Positions 1 to 8,965 of a DNA stretch of 64,000 bases are shown one piece after another (position 1 is the stretch's first letter; every line of letters starts with the position of its first letter). The translations under genes were made by a program, and so were the position numbers. The notes under the pieces are model-generated. The model was not told the DNA's origin, ran no database searches, and worked only from the letters and a program-made list of their open reading frames with translations. This DNA is from Rhodocista pekingensis (lineage in GTDB: Bacteria > Pseudomonadota > Alphaproteobacteria > Azospirillales > Azospirillaceae), in contig NZ_JBHTCM010000015.1 of assembly GCF_042665545.1 (NCBI RefSeq), positions 1 through 64,000 on the forward strand, written 5' to 3'.

Positions 1-106
1 CAACCGGCTCAAGGACTTCCGGCGCATCGCCACCCGCTACGACCGGCTGGCCGTCAACTTCCTGGCCGCCGTCCAGATCGCCGCCATCGTCAGTTACTGG
101 TTATGA
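1..106 (+). CDS. IS5-family transposase, C-terminal 34 residues (cut by window edge)
   Basis: Reading from base 2 gives 34 residues ending in a TGA at 104-106. The tail, with a KDFRRIATRYDRLAVNFLAA core, is the very conserved end of IS5/IS427-group DDE transposases (known family feature). The catalytic residues lie outside the window, so I cannot say whether the element is intact. It ends ten bases before the stop codon of the convergent ATPase gene. Confidence 0.85.
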   Translation, partial: NRLKDFRRIATRYDRLAVNFLAAVQIAAIVSYWL

Positions 107-119
107 GTCCCGGCCCTAG
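1..119 (+). mobile_element. Right end of an IS5-type insertion sequence, with possible CTAG target site
   Basis: The transposase stop at 104-106 is followed by only a few bases before CTAG at 116-119. CTAG/TAR tetranucleotides are the usual target duplication of IS5-family elements, so the element probably ends near 115. The terminal inverted repeat cannot be checked because the left end is outside the window. The putative target tetranucleotide supplies the TAG stop of the neighbouring minus-strand ATPase gene. Confidence 0.5.
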
Positions 120-1228
120 GCCCCAGCCTCGTCCGTTGTTCCGCCCTCGAAAAGGGAGCCGGGGGTGGCGGGAAGGCCTGCTTCGTCTTCTGACGTTCCC
201 CGTTTCGCTTTACGTCGAGGCGCAGCAGCGGCTTTGTCGGATCGCTTGTCATCGGTCCCGGTCGGCGTCACGCGCGAAGCCCAAAGATCGAGTTCGATTC
301 TCACGGCCTCATCCACGGATGTGGCACCCAGACCGAGTATATGTCGCCGACGTATCGTCTGAAAGAACTCCAGCGTTTCCGCGTAACTCACATCGCCGAG
401 CTTTGCCGCCAACGCTGCCGGCGACATTCTGGGCTTCTCCGGCCACTGTCCGAGCAACCGCTCAATGAATGCTGCCCGCTGGGTCTTGTCCGGGGCGGGA
501 AAGCCCAAGCGCATCTGGAACCGGCGCCAGACCGCGCGGTCCAACAGTTCGGCATGATTTGTCGCCGCTATCACGACAACATAGCTCGGCAGATGATCAA
601 GCTGGGTCAGCAGGAACGAGACCACACGCTTGATTTCACCCGTCTCATGGGTGTCGCCCCGCTCTTTGCCCAGAGCATCGAATTCATCGAAGAAAAGGAC
701 GCAGGGCTGTGTACGTACGTAGTCAAAGAGTTTGCGAAGTCTCGTGTTGGTCTCGCCCAGGTAACTGCCGATCAGGCTGTCGTACCGGACGATGAAGTAC
801 GGAAGTGCCAGCGACTCGGCGATCGCCTCCGCAAAGGATGTCTTGCCGTTCCCAGGCGGACCGGAGAGAAGAACCCGGTGGCGGGGTTCCATCCCGTGCG
901 CGCGCAACACTCCGGCCCGCGCGTGTTCTTCGATCAACTGTTCGCCGCTGACCCGTACGGGCAAGGGCAACATGAGTTCGTCCAGCCGGAGGCGGGGCTC
1001 CAACTCAAGGATCGCATCCCGCCCTTGGCCGGTTGCACCCTGCGATGTCGCCAAAGGTGGCGGGGTCACGGAAACCGAACTCAGCGCCCGGTGAAGCCGA
1101 TCCGCTAAGGTATGATGGCTCTTGGCCCGCTCGTCAGCGACCAATGCCTCGACCGTCGACCGGAGCGTGTCTCGGTCGCCGGAGGCTCCGGCGCGGACGA
1201 GGGAGACGAGGAGGTCGGCGCGGGCCAT
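116..1228 (-). CDS. AAA+ ATPase (ATPase of central-domain type), possibly orphaned from a protease partner
   Basis: About 370 aa from the ATG at 1228; an in-frame TTG at 1270 is a less likely start because it sits inside a hairpin. A helical N-terminal region of about 100 residues precedes one AAA+ domain with Walker A GPPGNGKT (about 123-130), Walker B VLFFDEFDALG (about 177-187), a sensor-1 AATN and an RRF box. The Lys/Arg/Ser-rich C-terminal tail is disordered. From memory, ATPases of this type often sit directly upstream of a subtilisin-like S8 protease gene; here the downstream side is occupied by an insertion sequence. Its substrate is unknown. The reading frame ends exactly at the possible IS target site, so the last residues may not be native. 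Confidence 0.8.
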   Translation of the reverse strand: MARADLLVSLVRAGASGDRDTLRSTVEALVADERAKSHHTLADRLHRALSSVSVTPPPLATSQGATGQGRDAILELEPRLRLDELMLPLPVRVSGEQLIEEHARAGVLRAHGMEPRHRVLLSGPPGNGKTSFAEAIAESLALPYFIVRYDSLIGSYLGETNTRLRKLFDYVRTQPCVLFFDEFDALGKERGDTHETGEIKRVVSFLLTQLDHLPSYVVVIAATNHAELLDRAVWRRFQMRLGFPAPDKTQRAAFIERLLGQWPEKPRMSPAALAAKLGDVSYAETLEFFQTIRRRHILGLGATSVDEAVRIELDLWASRVTPTGTDDKRSDKAAAAPRRKAKRGTSEDEAGLPATPGSLFEGGTTDEAGA

Positions 1229-1258
1229 GTCGGTCTGGTCAGTCGGTATGAGGATTGT

Positions 1259-1294
1259 CCGGCAGTCCAATGGGGACTGCCGGTAAACGTTACC
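1259..1294. repeat. Two adjacent inverted repeats between ubiD and the ATPase gene
   Basis: CCGGCAGTCC (1259-1268) and GGACTGCCGG (1274-1283) form a perfect 10-bp stem around a 5-base loop. It is followed at once by GGTAA-acg-TTACC (1282-1294). The pair lies 30-65 bases downstream of the ubiD stop and upstream of the ATPase start, so it could end ubiD transcription, although there is no T-tract, or be an operator for the ATPase gene. Confidence 0.6.
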
Positions 1295-1323
1295 AGAACC
1301 CTCTTGGAACCGTCACCTGCTCC

Positions 1324-2838
1324 CTACTTCCAGATCGGCTTGCCGCTCCCCGGCAGGCCCAGTTTGCCCCAGAGGTCCGTCACCCGGTCCACCACGGTCT
1401 GGTCCATGCGCAGGACCTGGCCCCATTCGCGGTGCGTTTCGGGGGGCAGTTTGTCGGTGGCGTCCAGGCCGATCTTGCCGCCCAGGCCGCTTTCGGGGCT
1501 GGCGAAGTCCAGATAGTCGATCGGCGTGCCCTCGATCACGGTGATGTCGCGGGCCGGGTCCATCTTGGTGGAGATGGCCCACATCACGTCCTTCCAGTCC
1601 CGCGCGTTCACGTCGTGGTCCACGACGATGACCCACTTCGTGTACATGAACTGGCGCAGGAAGGACCACACGCCCATCATCACGCGCTTGGCGTGGCCCG
1701 GATAGGCCTTCTTCATGCTGACCACGGCGATGCGGTAGCTGCATCCCTCCGGCGGCAGCCAGAAATCCACGATCTCCGGGAACTTCTGCTGCAACAGCGG
1801 GATGAACACCTCGTTCAGCGCCTCGCCCAGCACGCTGGGCTCGTCCGGCGGACGGCCGGTGAAGGTGGAGAGGTAGATCGGGTCGCGCCGCATGGTGATG
1901 GCGCTGACGGTGAAGACCGGGAACTTCTCCACGCTGTTGTAGTAGCCGGTATGGTCGCCGTAGGGCCCTTCGTCGGCGCACTCGTCCAGGCTGACATGGC
2001 CTTCCAGCACGATCTCCGCCGTCGCCGGAACCTTCAGCGGCACCGTCCTGCACTCCACCAGATCGACCTTGCGACCGCGCAGCAGGCCGGCGAACTGGTA
2101 TTCGGAGAGCGTGTCCGGCACCGGCGTCACGGCGGCCAGGATGGTGCCGGGGTCGGCGCCCAGCACGGCCGCGGCCGGCAGCGGCTCGCGCCGGCCCGCG
2201 CCCTTCCAGCGCTGGTGGTGCTGCGCGCCGCCGCGGTGCTTCAGCCAGCGCATGATGGTCTTGTTCCGGCCCAGCACCTGCATCCGGTAGATGCCGAGAT
2301 TGTAGTTGTCCTCGCGCGCGTCGCTGGGGCCCTTGGTGACGATCAGCGGCCAGGTGATCAGCGGTGCCGGCTCGCCCGGCCAGCAGGACTGCACGGGCAG
2401 CCGGCCGAGATCCACCTCGTCGCCGGTCAGCACCACCTCCTGGCAGGGGGCGCGGCTGACGCTGCCGGGCCGCATCGCCAGCACCTGCTTGGCCAGCGGC
2501 AGCAGGTCGAACGCCTCGCGCAGGCCGCGCGGCGGCTCCGGCTGCTTCAGGAAGGCCAGCGTCTCGCCCACCTGCCGCAGCTCGTGCGGCTCCCGGTCCA
2601 TGCCCCAGGCGACCCGCTCCACCGTGCCGAACAGGTTGATCAGCACCGGCATCTCGCTGCGCGTGCCGTCGGCCCGGACCGGGTTCTCGAACAGCACGGC
2701 GGGGCCGCCCTCGGCCAGCAGGCGGGTGTGGATCTCCGTCATCTCCAGCACGGTGGAGACGGGTTCCTTGACCCGGACCAGCCGGCCCGTCTGCTCAAGC
2801 TTGGCGATGAAGTCGCGCAGGGAGGAAAAAGGCATCAT
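1324..2838 (-). CDS. ubiD: UbiD family 4-hydroxy-3-polyprenylbenzoate decarboxylase
   Basis: A protein of 504 aa from the ATG at 2838 (a second ATG follows at 2835), close to the 497 aa of E. coli UbiD. It decarboxylates 3-polyprenyl-4-hydroxybenzoate in ubiquinone synthesis using prenylated FMN made by UbiX. Family landmarks include the EGPYGDHTGYY segment in the middle, the KWVIVVDHDVNARDWKDV stretch and a C-terminal DATDKLPPE motif. The N-terminal extension open upstream of 2838 is Arg/Pro-rich and overlaps the neighbouring gene, so I excluded it. UbiA, acting one step earlier, is encoded 1.4 kb away on the same strand. Confidence 0.93.
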   Translation of the reverse strand: MMPFSSLRDFIAKLEQTGRLVRVKEPVSTVLEMTEIHTRLLAEGGPAVLFENPVRADGTRSEMPVLINLFGTVERVAWGMDREPHELRQVGETLAFLKQPEPPRGLREAFDLLPLAKQVLAMRPGSVSRAPCQEVVLTGDEVDLGRLPVQSCWPGEPAPLITWPLIVTKGPSDAREDNYNLGIYRMQVLGRNKTIMRWLKHRGGAQHHQRWKGAGRREPLPAAAVLGADPGTILAAVTPVPDTLSEYQFAGLLRGRKVDLVECRTVPLKVPATAEIVLEGHVSLDECADEGPYGDHTGYYNSVEKFPVFTVSAITMRRDPIYLSTFTGRPPDEPSVLGEALNEVFIPLLQQKFPEIVDFWLPPEGCSYRIAVVSMKKAYPGHAKRVMMGVWSFLRQFMYTKWVIVVDHDVNARDWKDVMWAISTKMDPARDITVIEGTPIDYLDFASPESGLGGKIGLDATDKLPPETHREWGQVLRMDQTVVDRVTDLWGKLGLPGSGKPIWK

Positions 2839-2914
2839 GTCACCGGGTTGGCAACCGGGCGGGGCGCCGGGGTTCGGCAAGGGTCCCCAGAAGATCGGGG
2901 AACGCGGGCGAAGG

Positions 2915-3574
2915 TCAAGCGGCGACACGCCACACGGTCGTCTCCCGCACCTCGCGGTCCTCCAGCTCCCGCGTCGTCGGGACGGCATAGCTCGCCACCG
3001 CCTCCAGCCCCTCGCCGGGCAGGTAGGAGCGGCCGGGATCGCCCAGCAGCACCGTCGTCCCGGCCGCGCTCAGGCTGCGGAACCACGCCATCGCCCGCTC
3101 GGCGAAGGGGCGTTCGTAGCAGATGTCGCCGGCCAGCAGCACGTCCACGCCGGGCAGCGGCCGGCCGATCAGGTCCGCACACCTCCCCTCCACCGCCAGC
3201 CCGTTCAGCGCGGCGTTGAGCGCCAGCGCCTCCAGGGCGAAGGGGTCGATCTCCGCCGCCGTCACGGAGGCCGCCCCGGCCTTCGCCGCCGCCAGGGCGA
3301 CCAGCCCCGAGCCGGTGGCGAAGTCCAGCACCCGGCGGCCGCGCACCGTCTCCGGCCGGTCCAGCACATGCCGGGCCAGGGCCTGCCCGCCGGCCCAGGC
3401 GAAGGCCCAGAAGGGCGGCGGCAGGCCGGTGCGCTCCAGCCACGCCTCCGTCGCCAGCCAGAGCGGCGTGATCTCCGTCGCCAGATGCAGCCGCAGCTCC
3501 GGCAGCAGCGGCGGGCTGGCGATGGCCGTATGGGCGCGGATGAAGGCGGGGCGGTCGGCGGGCGGGATCGTCAT
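2915..3574 (-). CDS. Class I SAM-dependent methyltransferase, ETF-beta lysine methyltransferase (METTL20)-like
   Basis: About 219 aa from the ATG at 3574 (MTIPPADRP). The SAM site is visible as RVLDFATGSGLVALAA followed by an acidic AEIDPFALEAL. The AGDICYERPFAE segment resembles the GDxFY motif of bacterial and mitochondrial ETF-beta lysine methyltransferases, a branch of the PrmA (L11 methyltransferase) family. The likely substrate is therefore the beta subunit of electron transfer flavoprotein, but this is inferred from the motif alone. It lies 76 bases upstream of ubiD on the same strand and may be cotranscribed with it. Confidence 0.75.
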   Translation of the reverse strand: MTIPPADRPAFIRAHTAIASPPLLPELRLHLATEITPLWLATEAWLERTGLPPPFWAFAWAGGQALARHVLDRPETVRGRRVLDFATGSGLVALAAAKAGAASVTAAEIDPFALEALALNAALNGLAVEGRCADLIGRPLPGVDVLLAGDICYERPFAERAMAWFRSLSAAGTTVLLGDPGRSYLPGEGLEAVASYAVPTTRELEDREVRETTVWRVAA

Positions 3575-3726
3575 GGCACCATCATAGGGCGCCGCCGCCC
3601 GCCGCGGGAGGGGCCGGGGACCGTACCCTCCCTTGAAGTTCATGGGACAGGAAAGGCCGGTTGTGCGAGATTCCGGAACGCGCCGCCGCAGCGTGTGCGG
3701 CGGTGCTCATCAGGAGGGAGGGACCC

Positions 3727-4167
3727 ATGACGACGACCACAGACCCGTCCGCCGAGACAACCGCAGAGACGCCGGCCTTGCCGCCCCTCGGCAGCTTCGT
3801 CTGGCAGGAACTGATGACCCCCAGTCCGGCGAAGGCCCGGACCTTCTTCGGCGAGCTGCTGGGCTGGAGCTTCCGCGAGGTCGACATGGGGGAGCACGGC
3901 CTCTACACGATCATCAGCCACGGCGGCAAGGACGTGGGCGGCATGATGAAGATGGACGGCTCGACCTGGGACGGCATCCCGCCGCACTGGATGACCTATG
4001 TCAGCGTCGCGGACGTGGATGCGAGCTGCGCCAAGGTGGCGGACCTGGGCGGCAAGGTCTGCGTGCCGCCCTTCGCCGCGGCCGGGGTGGGCCGCATCGC
4101 CGTCATCAGTGACCCCACCGGGGCCACCATCAGCCTGATCACCTTCGCCACCCCCGACGGCGCCTGA
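3727..4167 (+). CDS. VOC-superfamily (glyoxalase/bleomycin-resistance fold) protein
   Basis: A protein of 146 aa. The ATG at 3727 follows a strong AGGAGGGAGGG ribosome site at 3712-3722; the frame is open further upstream, but that part has no such site. The sequence FVWQELMTPSPAKARTFF near residue 22 is a typical start of a VOC module, with HWMTYVSVADVDAS in the second beta-alpha unit. Proteins of this size carry two modules that bind a metal or a small ligand. The substrate cannot be told from sequence. It stands alone between divergent and convergent genes. Confidence 0.8.
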   Translation: MTTTTDPSAETTAETPALPPLGSFVWQELMTPSPAKARTFFGELLGWSFREVDMGEHGLYTIISHGGKDVGGMMKMDGSTWDGIPPHWMTYVSVADVDASCAKVADLGGKVCVPPFAAAGVGRIAVISDPTGATISLITFATPDGA

Positions 4168-4242
4168 GTCGCACGGGACGGCGGGCGGGTACCGGCCGGG
4201 GCCGGTCCTGTCCGTCCGTCCGGGCTGCCGGGCGGAATCGGC

Positions 4243-5307
4243 CTAGCGGATCTCATTGATCAACTGGTAGGGCGGCTGCGGGCGGGGATAGCCGTGGCGG
4301 TAGCCGTCATCGATGCCGCCGCCACCGCCGCCGCCCGTGACCGCGATCTCCCGCGGCTGGGCGGCGATGCCGGCGACGATGCCGATCAGGAGCGCCCAGC
4401 CCACGAACCGGGTGGCCTTGAAGGCGGCAAGGCTGTCGGCCGGGTCGTCCGGGTCCCAGCTCCGCACCTGCACGACCAGCAGCGCCGCCGTGGCCAGCAG
4501 CGGCACGGTCATCGCCGCCCCGTGGCCGAGCGGCAGCAGGGCCGCGCACCAGAGCACGAAGGCGCCGGCAAGGAACAGGCTGACGTACCGCTTGCTGGCC
4601 GCCCCGAACAGCCGGGCGGTGGACTTGATGCCGACGCGGGCATCGTCCTCCTTGTCCTGGTGGGCGTAGATCGTGTCGTAGCCGAGCGTCCACAGGATGC
4701 CGCCGGCGTAGAGCACCAGAGGGGGCCAGTCCAGGCTGCCGCGCACGGCGGTCCAGCCCATGATGGCGCCCCAGTTGAAGGTCAGGCCCAGGAAGGCCTG
4801 CGGCCACCAGGTGATCCGCTTCATCAGCGGGTAGGCGCCGACCAGCGCCAGCGACGCCACCCCCAGCCAGATCGACAGCCAGTTCAACTGGATCAGCACC
4901 AGGAAACCGAGCAGGAGCTGGAACACCAGGAAGCCCACCGCCTGGGCCACGGTGACATCGCCGCTGGGGATCGGGCGCACCCGCGTCCGCTCCACCCGCG
5001 CATCCAGGTCACGGTCCAGCAGGTCGTTGACGGTGCAGCCGGCCCCGCGCATGACGACGGCGCCGACGGCGAACAGCGTCATCAGCCAGAGGTCGGGCCA
5101 GTGGCCCGGCGGGGCCGCCATGGCGATGGCCCACCAGCCCGGGAACAGCAGCAGCCAGGTGCCGATCGGCCGGTCCAGCCGCGCCAGCCGCGCATAGGGA
5201 CGCCACGCCGCCGGCAGCCATCGGTCCACCCAGTTTCCGACGCGGATGTCGGTGTGGCCGGGATCGGCATGGCCGGGATCGTTCCGGCCCTCAAGGGTGT
5301 CCACCAT
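4243..5307 (-). CDS. ubiA: 4-hydroxybenzoate polyprenyltransferase
   Basis: A protein of 354 aa from the ATG at 5307. An integral inner-membrane enzyme that attaches the polyprenyl chain to 4-hydroxybenzoate in ubiquinone synthesis. Both diphosphate-Mg binding motifs are present: NDLLDRDLDARVERT in the first half and DTIYAHQDKEDDARVGIKS in the second. About eight hydrophobic helices follow a polar N-terminus of about 45 residues. The C-terminus has a Gly-rich run before a short polar tail. At about 30 residues longer than the E. coli enzyme, the excess lies in the N- and C-terminal tails. Confidence 0.95.
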   Translation of the reverse strand: MVDTLEGRNDPGHADPGHTDIRVGNWVDRWLPAAWRPYARLARLDRPIGTWLLLFPGWWAIAMAAPPGHWPDLWLMTLFAVGAVVMRGAGCTVNDLLDRDLDARVERTRVRPIPSGDVTVAQAVGFLVFQLLLGFLVLIQLNWLSIWLGVASLALVGAYPLMKRITWWPQAFLGLTFNWGAIMGWTAVRGSLDWPPLVLYAGGILWTLGYDTIYAHQDKEDDARVGIKSTARLFGAASKRYVSLFLAGAFVLWCAALLPLGHGAAMTVPLLATAALLVVQVRSWDPDDPADSLAAFKATRFVGWALLIGIVAGIAAQPREIAVTGGGGGGGIDDGYRHGYPRPQPPYQLINEIR

Positions 5308-5468
5308 GGTCGGCAACAGTCTGGCGTTCGGGAACGGGATGCGGCGCGGATGCTACACGATCAGGCCCCCGGGTAGAAGCCGGTCGCTGCCCCGGGCCGG
5401 GAGCAGCCCTCCGCGGTCGCGGGGACCCTTGACCCGGCGGCGGGTGGCGGGGTTTGCTCCCCGGCATC

Positions 5469-6713
5469 ATGCCCGCGCCCGTTCCGCCCGACCCGGCCCC
5501 GCCGTCCCCCGCCCCGACCGCTGCCGTCCCGCCGCCCGCGGCGCCGCCGATGCTGCCGCGCGCCGTCTGGATGCTGGGGCTGGTCAGCCTGTTCATGGAC
5601 GTCTCCTCGGAGATGATCCTCGCCCTGCTGCCGGTCTTCCTCGTCTCCGGCCTGGGGGCCAGCGCGCTCGTGCTGGGCCTGATCGAGGGCATGGCCGATG
5701 CCACCTCCCAGGTCGTCAAGGTCTTCTCCGGCACGCTCAGCGACTGGCTGGGCAAGCGCAAGGCGCTGGCGGTCTTCGGCTACGGCCTGTCCGCCCTGTC
5801 CAAGCCGCTGTTCCCGCTGGCCGGCAGCGTCGGCATGGTGGTGGGCGCCCGCTTCATGGACCGGGTGGGCAAGGGCATCCGCGGCGCCCCGCGCGACGCG
5901 CTGATGGCCGACATGGTCGCTCCCGGCCAGCGCGGTGCCGCCTTCGGCCTGCGCCAGAGCCTGGACACGGTGGGCGCCATCCTGGGGCCGCTGGTGGCCG
6001 CCGGCCTGATGGCCCTGACCGGCGACATCCGGCTGGTCTTCGCCGTCGCGGTGCTGCCGGCGCTGCTGTCGGTGGGGCTGCTCGCCATCGGCGTGCGCGA
6101 GCCGGCCGTCGAACGTCCCGCCGACGGCGGCTTCCCCCTGACCCGGGCCGGGCTCGCACGGCTGGGCCGGCCCTTCTGGCTGGCGGTCGGGGCGGCCGGG
6201 TTCCTGCTGCTGGGCCGCTTCGGCGAGGCGTTCCTGCTGCTGCGGGCGGAGGATGTGGGCGTCGCCGCGGCATCCGTGCCGCTGGTCTATGCCTGCATGA
6301 ACGTGGCCTTCGCGCTCTCCGCCTATCCGGCCGGGCGGCTGTCCGACCGGCTGGGGCGGGAGACGCTGCTGATCGCCGGATTCGTCCTGCTGGCCGCCGC
6401 CCATGCCGTGCTGGCGCTGGCATCCGGCACCCTGTCGGTCGTGGCGGGCACGGTGCTGTGGGGCCTGCATCTGGGGCTTACCCAGGGCATCCTGGCCGCC
6501 CTGGTGGCCGATGCCGCACCGGCCGACCGGCGCGGCACCGCGTTCGGCGTCTTCAACCTGGTGACCGGCCTTGCGCTGCTGCTGGCCAGCCTGGGCGCCG
6601 GCGTGCTGTGGACGACGGCCGGTCCGGCGGCCACCTTCGCCACCGCCGGCGGGGTGACCTGCGTGGCGCTCATGCTCACCCTTCTCACCCGCCGGGCCAG
6701 GACCCTCCGATGA
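5469..6713 (+). CDS. Major facilitator superfamily transporter, drug-exporter type
   Basis: A protein of 414 aa from the ATG at 5469 (MPAPVPPDP). A Pro/Ala-rich cytoplasmic leader of about 35 residues precedes twelve predicted membrane helices. The loop between helices 2 and 3 carries a GxLSDWLGKRK motif A, and DRVGKGIRGAPRDALMADMV is a hallmark of the YfcJ/YitG-like MFS branch; motif A recurs as GRLSDRLGRE in the second half. The substrate is unknown. It overlaps the rsmE start by four bases (ATGA), so the two are translationally coupled. Confidence 0.85.
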   Translation: MPAPVPPDPAPPSPAPTAAVPPPAAPPMLPRAVWMLGLVSLFMDVSSEMILALLPVFLVSGLGASALVLGLIEGMADATSQVVKVFSGTLSDWLGKRKALAVFGYGLSALSKPLFPLAGSVGMVVGARFMDRVGKGIRGAPRDALMADMVAPGQRGAAFGLRQSLDTVGAILGPLVAAGLMALTGDIRLVFAVAVLPALLSVGLLAIGVREPAVERPADGGFPLTRAGLARLGRPFWLAVGAAGFLLLGRFGEAFLLLRAEDVGVAAASVPLVYACMNVAFALSAYPAGRLSDRLGRETLLIAGFVLLAAAHAVLALASGTLSVVAGTVLWGLHLGLTQGILAALVADAAPADRRGTAFGVFNLVTGLALLLASLGAGVLWTTAGPAATFATAGGVTCVALMLTLLTRRARTLR

Positions 6714-7492
6714 CCGACCGTCCCCGCACCCGCCTCTTCGTCGATGCACCGCTCTCCGACGGGGCGGCCGTGCCGCTGGAGGGGGGGCGCGCCCACTATC
6801 TCCGCTCGGTCCTGCGCATGCAGCCGGGCGAGCGGGTGCTGGCCTTCAACGGCCGCGACGGCGAATGGCTGGCGGAGGTGGCGCAGCTCGGCAAGTCGGG
6901 CGGCGCGCTGACAGCCCTGCGGCGGGAGCGGGAACAGACCGGGGAGGAGGGGCCCTGGCTGCTGTTCGCACCGCTGAAGGGCGGCCGCAGCGATTCCGTG
7001 GCCGAGAAGGCGACGGAGCTGGGGGCGGCGGTGCTGCACCCCGTCTTCACCCGCCGCACCGACGTGGGCCGGGTCAACCTTGAGCGGCTGGCCGCGAACG
7101 CCGTGGAGGCGGCGGAGCAGTGCGAGCGGCTGAGCGTGCCGGAGGTGCGGGAAGCGTGCCCGCTGTTCAAGGCGCTGGAGGGCTGGGACCCGGCGCGTGT
7201 CCTGTTCGTCGCCGCCGAATCGGGGCGGGCGGCGCCGGCCGTGTCGGCCGTCACAGCGCATCGGGGGCGGCCCGCGGCATGGCTTCTCGGGCCGGAAGGC
7301 GGCTTCGACCGGGCGGAGCTTGACGGGCTGATGCACTTGCCTTTTGTTGTGCCCGTCGGACTGGGGCCCCGGGTCCTCCGGGCCGACACGGCGGCCTTCG
7401 CGGTGCTCGCCGTGTGGCAGGCCCTGGCCGGGGACTGGACGTCGCAAGGGGGCGCGGATTCCCGCCCGCCCTTCCGCGACGACCGGGGCTGA
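6710..7492 (+). CDS. rsmE: 16S rRNA (uracil1498-N3)-methyltransferase
   Basis: A protein of 260 aa. The SPOUT-fold enzyme methylates U1498 of 16S rRNA in the assembled 30S subunit. An N-terminal PUA-like part (HYLRSVLRMQPGERVLAFNG) precedes the SPOUT domain with KGGRSDSVAEKATELG, and the knotted SAM site shows LLGPEGGFDRAEL and LGPRVLRADTAA, both diagnostic of RsmE. The start ATG overlaps the MFS stop codon. A short Ser/Arg-rich tail extends past the usual end. gshA follows after 85 bases, an order common in alphaproteobacteria. Confidence 0.95.
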   Translation: MTDRPRTRLFVDAPLSDGAAVPLEGGRAHYLRSVLRMQPGERVLAFNGRDGEWLAEVAQLGKSGGALTALRREREQTGEEGPWLLFAPLKGGRSDSVAEKATELGAAVLHPVFTRRTDVGRVNLERLAANAVEAAEQCERLSVPEVREACPLFKALEGWDPARVLFVAAESGRAAPAVSAVTAHRGRPAAWLLGPEGGFDRAELDGLMHLPFVVPVGLGPRVLRADTAAFAVLAVWQALAGDWTSQGGADSRPPFRDDRG

Positions 7493-7577
7493 CCGCCTGC
7501 CCGGCGGGCGATGCCGTCGCCGGCCTTATGACACCTTAGCGTCCTTGCCCCTTCGCATCCTTCAGGGAATCCGTCCG

Positions 7578-8945
7578 ATGTCCGCCCCACCGAAGTCGCG
7601 TGGCGAACCCATCACCGACCGCCGGCAGCTCGTCGAGCACCTGGAGGCGGGCTGCAAACCGGCCGACCGCTGGCGGATCGGGACCGAGCACGAGAAATTC
7701 GCCTTCCGCCGCGCCGACAAGCGGCCGCTGCCCTATGACGGGCCGGACGGGATCGGCGCCATCCTGAACGCCCTGGCCGACCGTTATGGCTGGGAGCGGG
7801 TGATGGAGGGCGACAACGTCATCGCCCTGTCCAAGGGCGAGGCCAGCGTCAGCCTGGAGCCCGGCGGGCAGTTCGAGCTGTCGGGCGCGCCGCTGATGAC
7901 GATCCACCAGACCTGCGGCGAGGTGACGGACCACCTGACCGAGGTGAAGGCGATCGGGGCCGATCTGGGCATCGGCATGCTGGGGCTGGGCTTCAATCCG
8001 AAATGGCGGCGCGAGGACATCCCCTGGATGCCCAAGGGCCGCTACCGCATCATGCGGGCCTACATGCCCAAGCGCGGGACCCTGGGCCTCGACATGATGA
8101 CCCGCACCTCCACGGTGCAGGTCAATCTGGACTTCGCGTCCGAAGCGGACATGGTGAAGAAGTTCCGCGTCGGGCTGGCCTTGCAGCCGGTGGCGACGGC
8201 GCTGTTCGCCAACAGCCCCTTCACCGAAGGCCGCCCGAACGGCTTCCAGAGCTACCGCAGCCATATCTGGACCGACACCGATCCGGACCGCACGGGCGAC
8301 CTGCCCTTCGTCTTCGAGGACGGCTTCGGCTTCGAGCGCTACGTCGATTACGCGCTCTCGGTGCCGATGTACTTCGTCTACCGCGACGGGCAGTACCTGG
8401 ACGCCTCCGGCCTCGACTTCCGCGACTTCCTGGCCGGGCGGCTGTCCGCCCTGCCGGGGGAAGTGCCGCTGGTCACCGACTGGAACGACCACCTGACGAC
8501 GCTCTTCCCCGAGGTCCGGCTGAAGCGCTACCTGGAGATGCGCGGGGCCGACGGCGGCCCCTGGGGCCGGCTCTGCGCCCTGCCGGCGCTCTGGGTCGGG
8601 CTGCTCTACGACGGCACGGCGCTCGACGCCGCCTGGGACCTGTGCAAGGGCTGGACGGCGGAGGAGCGGGCGGCGCTCCGGCGCGACGTGCCGCGGCTGG
8701 GCCTGGACACGCCCTTCCGCGGCGGCACCCTCCAGGCCGTGGCGAAGCAGGTCGTGGCCATCGCCCGCGAGGGGCTGCGTGCCCGCGCCCGCATGGCCGG
8801 CATGGGCGACGACGAGAGCCACTTCCTGGAGACCCTGGCCGAGACGGCGGAGAGCGGCATCACCCCCGCCGTGGAGATGCTGCGCAAGTTCGAAGGCCCC
8901 TGGGCCGGGAACATCGACCGGGTCTACGAGGAATACGCGTACTGA
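7578..8945 (+). CDS. gshA: Glutamate-cysteine ligase, plant/alphaproteobacterial type
   Basis: A protein of 455 aa that makes gamma-glutamylcysteine, the first step of glutathione synthesis. The ATG at 7578 begins MSAPPKSRGEPI, and the frame upstream of it is rsmE-shadowing and unlikely. RIGTEHEKFAF near residue 36 and ASVSLEPGGQFELSG near 92 hold the Mg/ATP glutamates of the family; TSTVQVNLDF and the C-terminal FEGPWAGNIDRVYEE are also typical. No chloroplast-like leader. It converges on tldD with a 20-base gap that contains only a small GGCGCC repeat. Confidence 0.95.
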   Translation: MSAPPKSRGEPITDRRQLVEHLEAGCKPADRWRIGTEHEKFAFRRADKRPLPYDGPDGIGAILNALADRYGWERVMEGDNVIALSKGEASVSLEPGGQFELSGAPLMTIHQTCGEVTDHLTEVKAIGADLGIGMLGLGFNPKWRREDIPWMPKGRYRIMRAYMPKRGTLGLDMMTRTSTVQVNLDFASEADMVKKFRVGLALQPVATALFANSPFTEGRPNGFQSYRSHIWTDTDPDRTGDLPFVFEDGFGFERYVDYALSVPMYFVYRDGQYLDASGLDFRDFLAGRLSALPGEVPLVTDWNDHLTTLFPEVRLKRYLEMRGADGGPWGRLCALPALWVGLLYDGTALDAAWDLCKGWTAEERAALRRDVPRLGLDTPFRGGTLQAVAKQVVAIAREGLRARARMAGMGDDESHFLETLAETAESGITPAVEMLRKFEGPWAGNIDRVYEEYAY

Positions 8946-8965
8946 GGCGCCGGGCGCCGGGGGGC

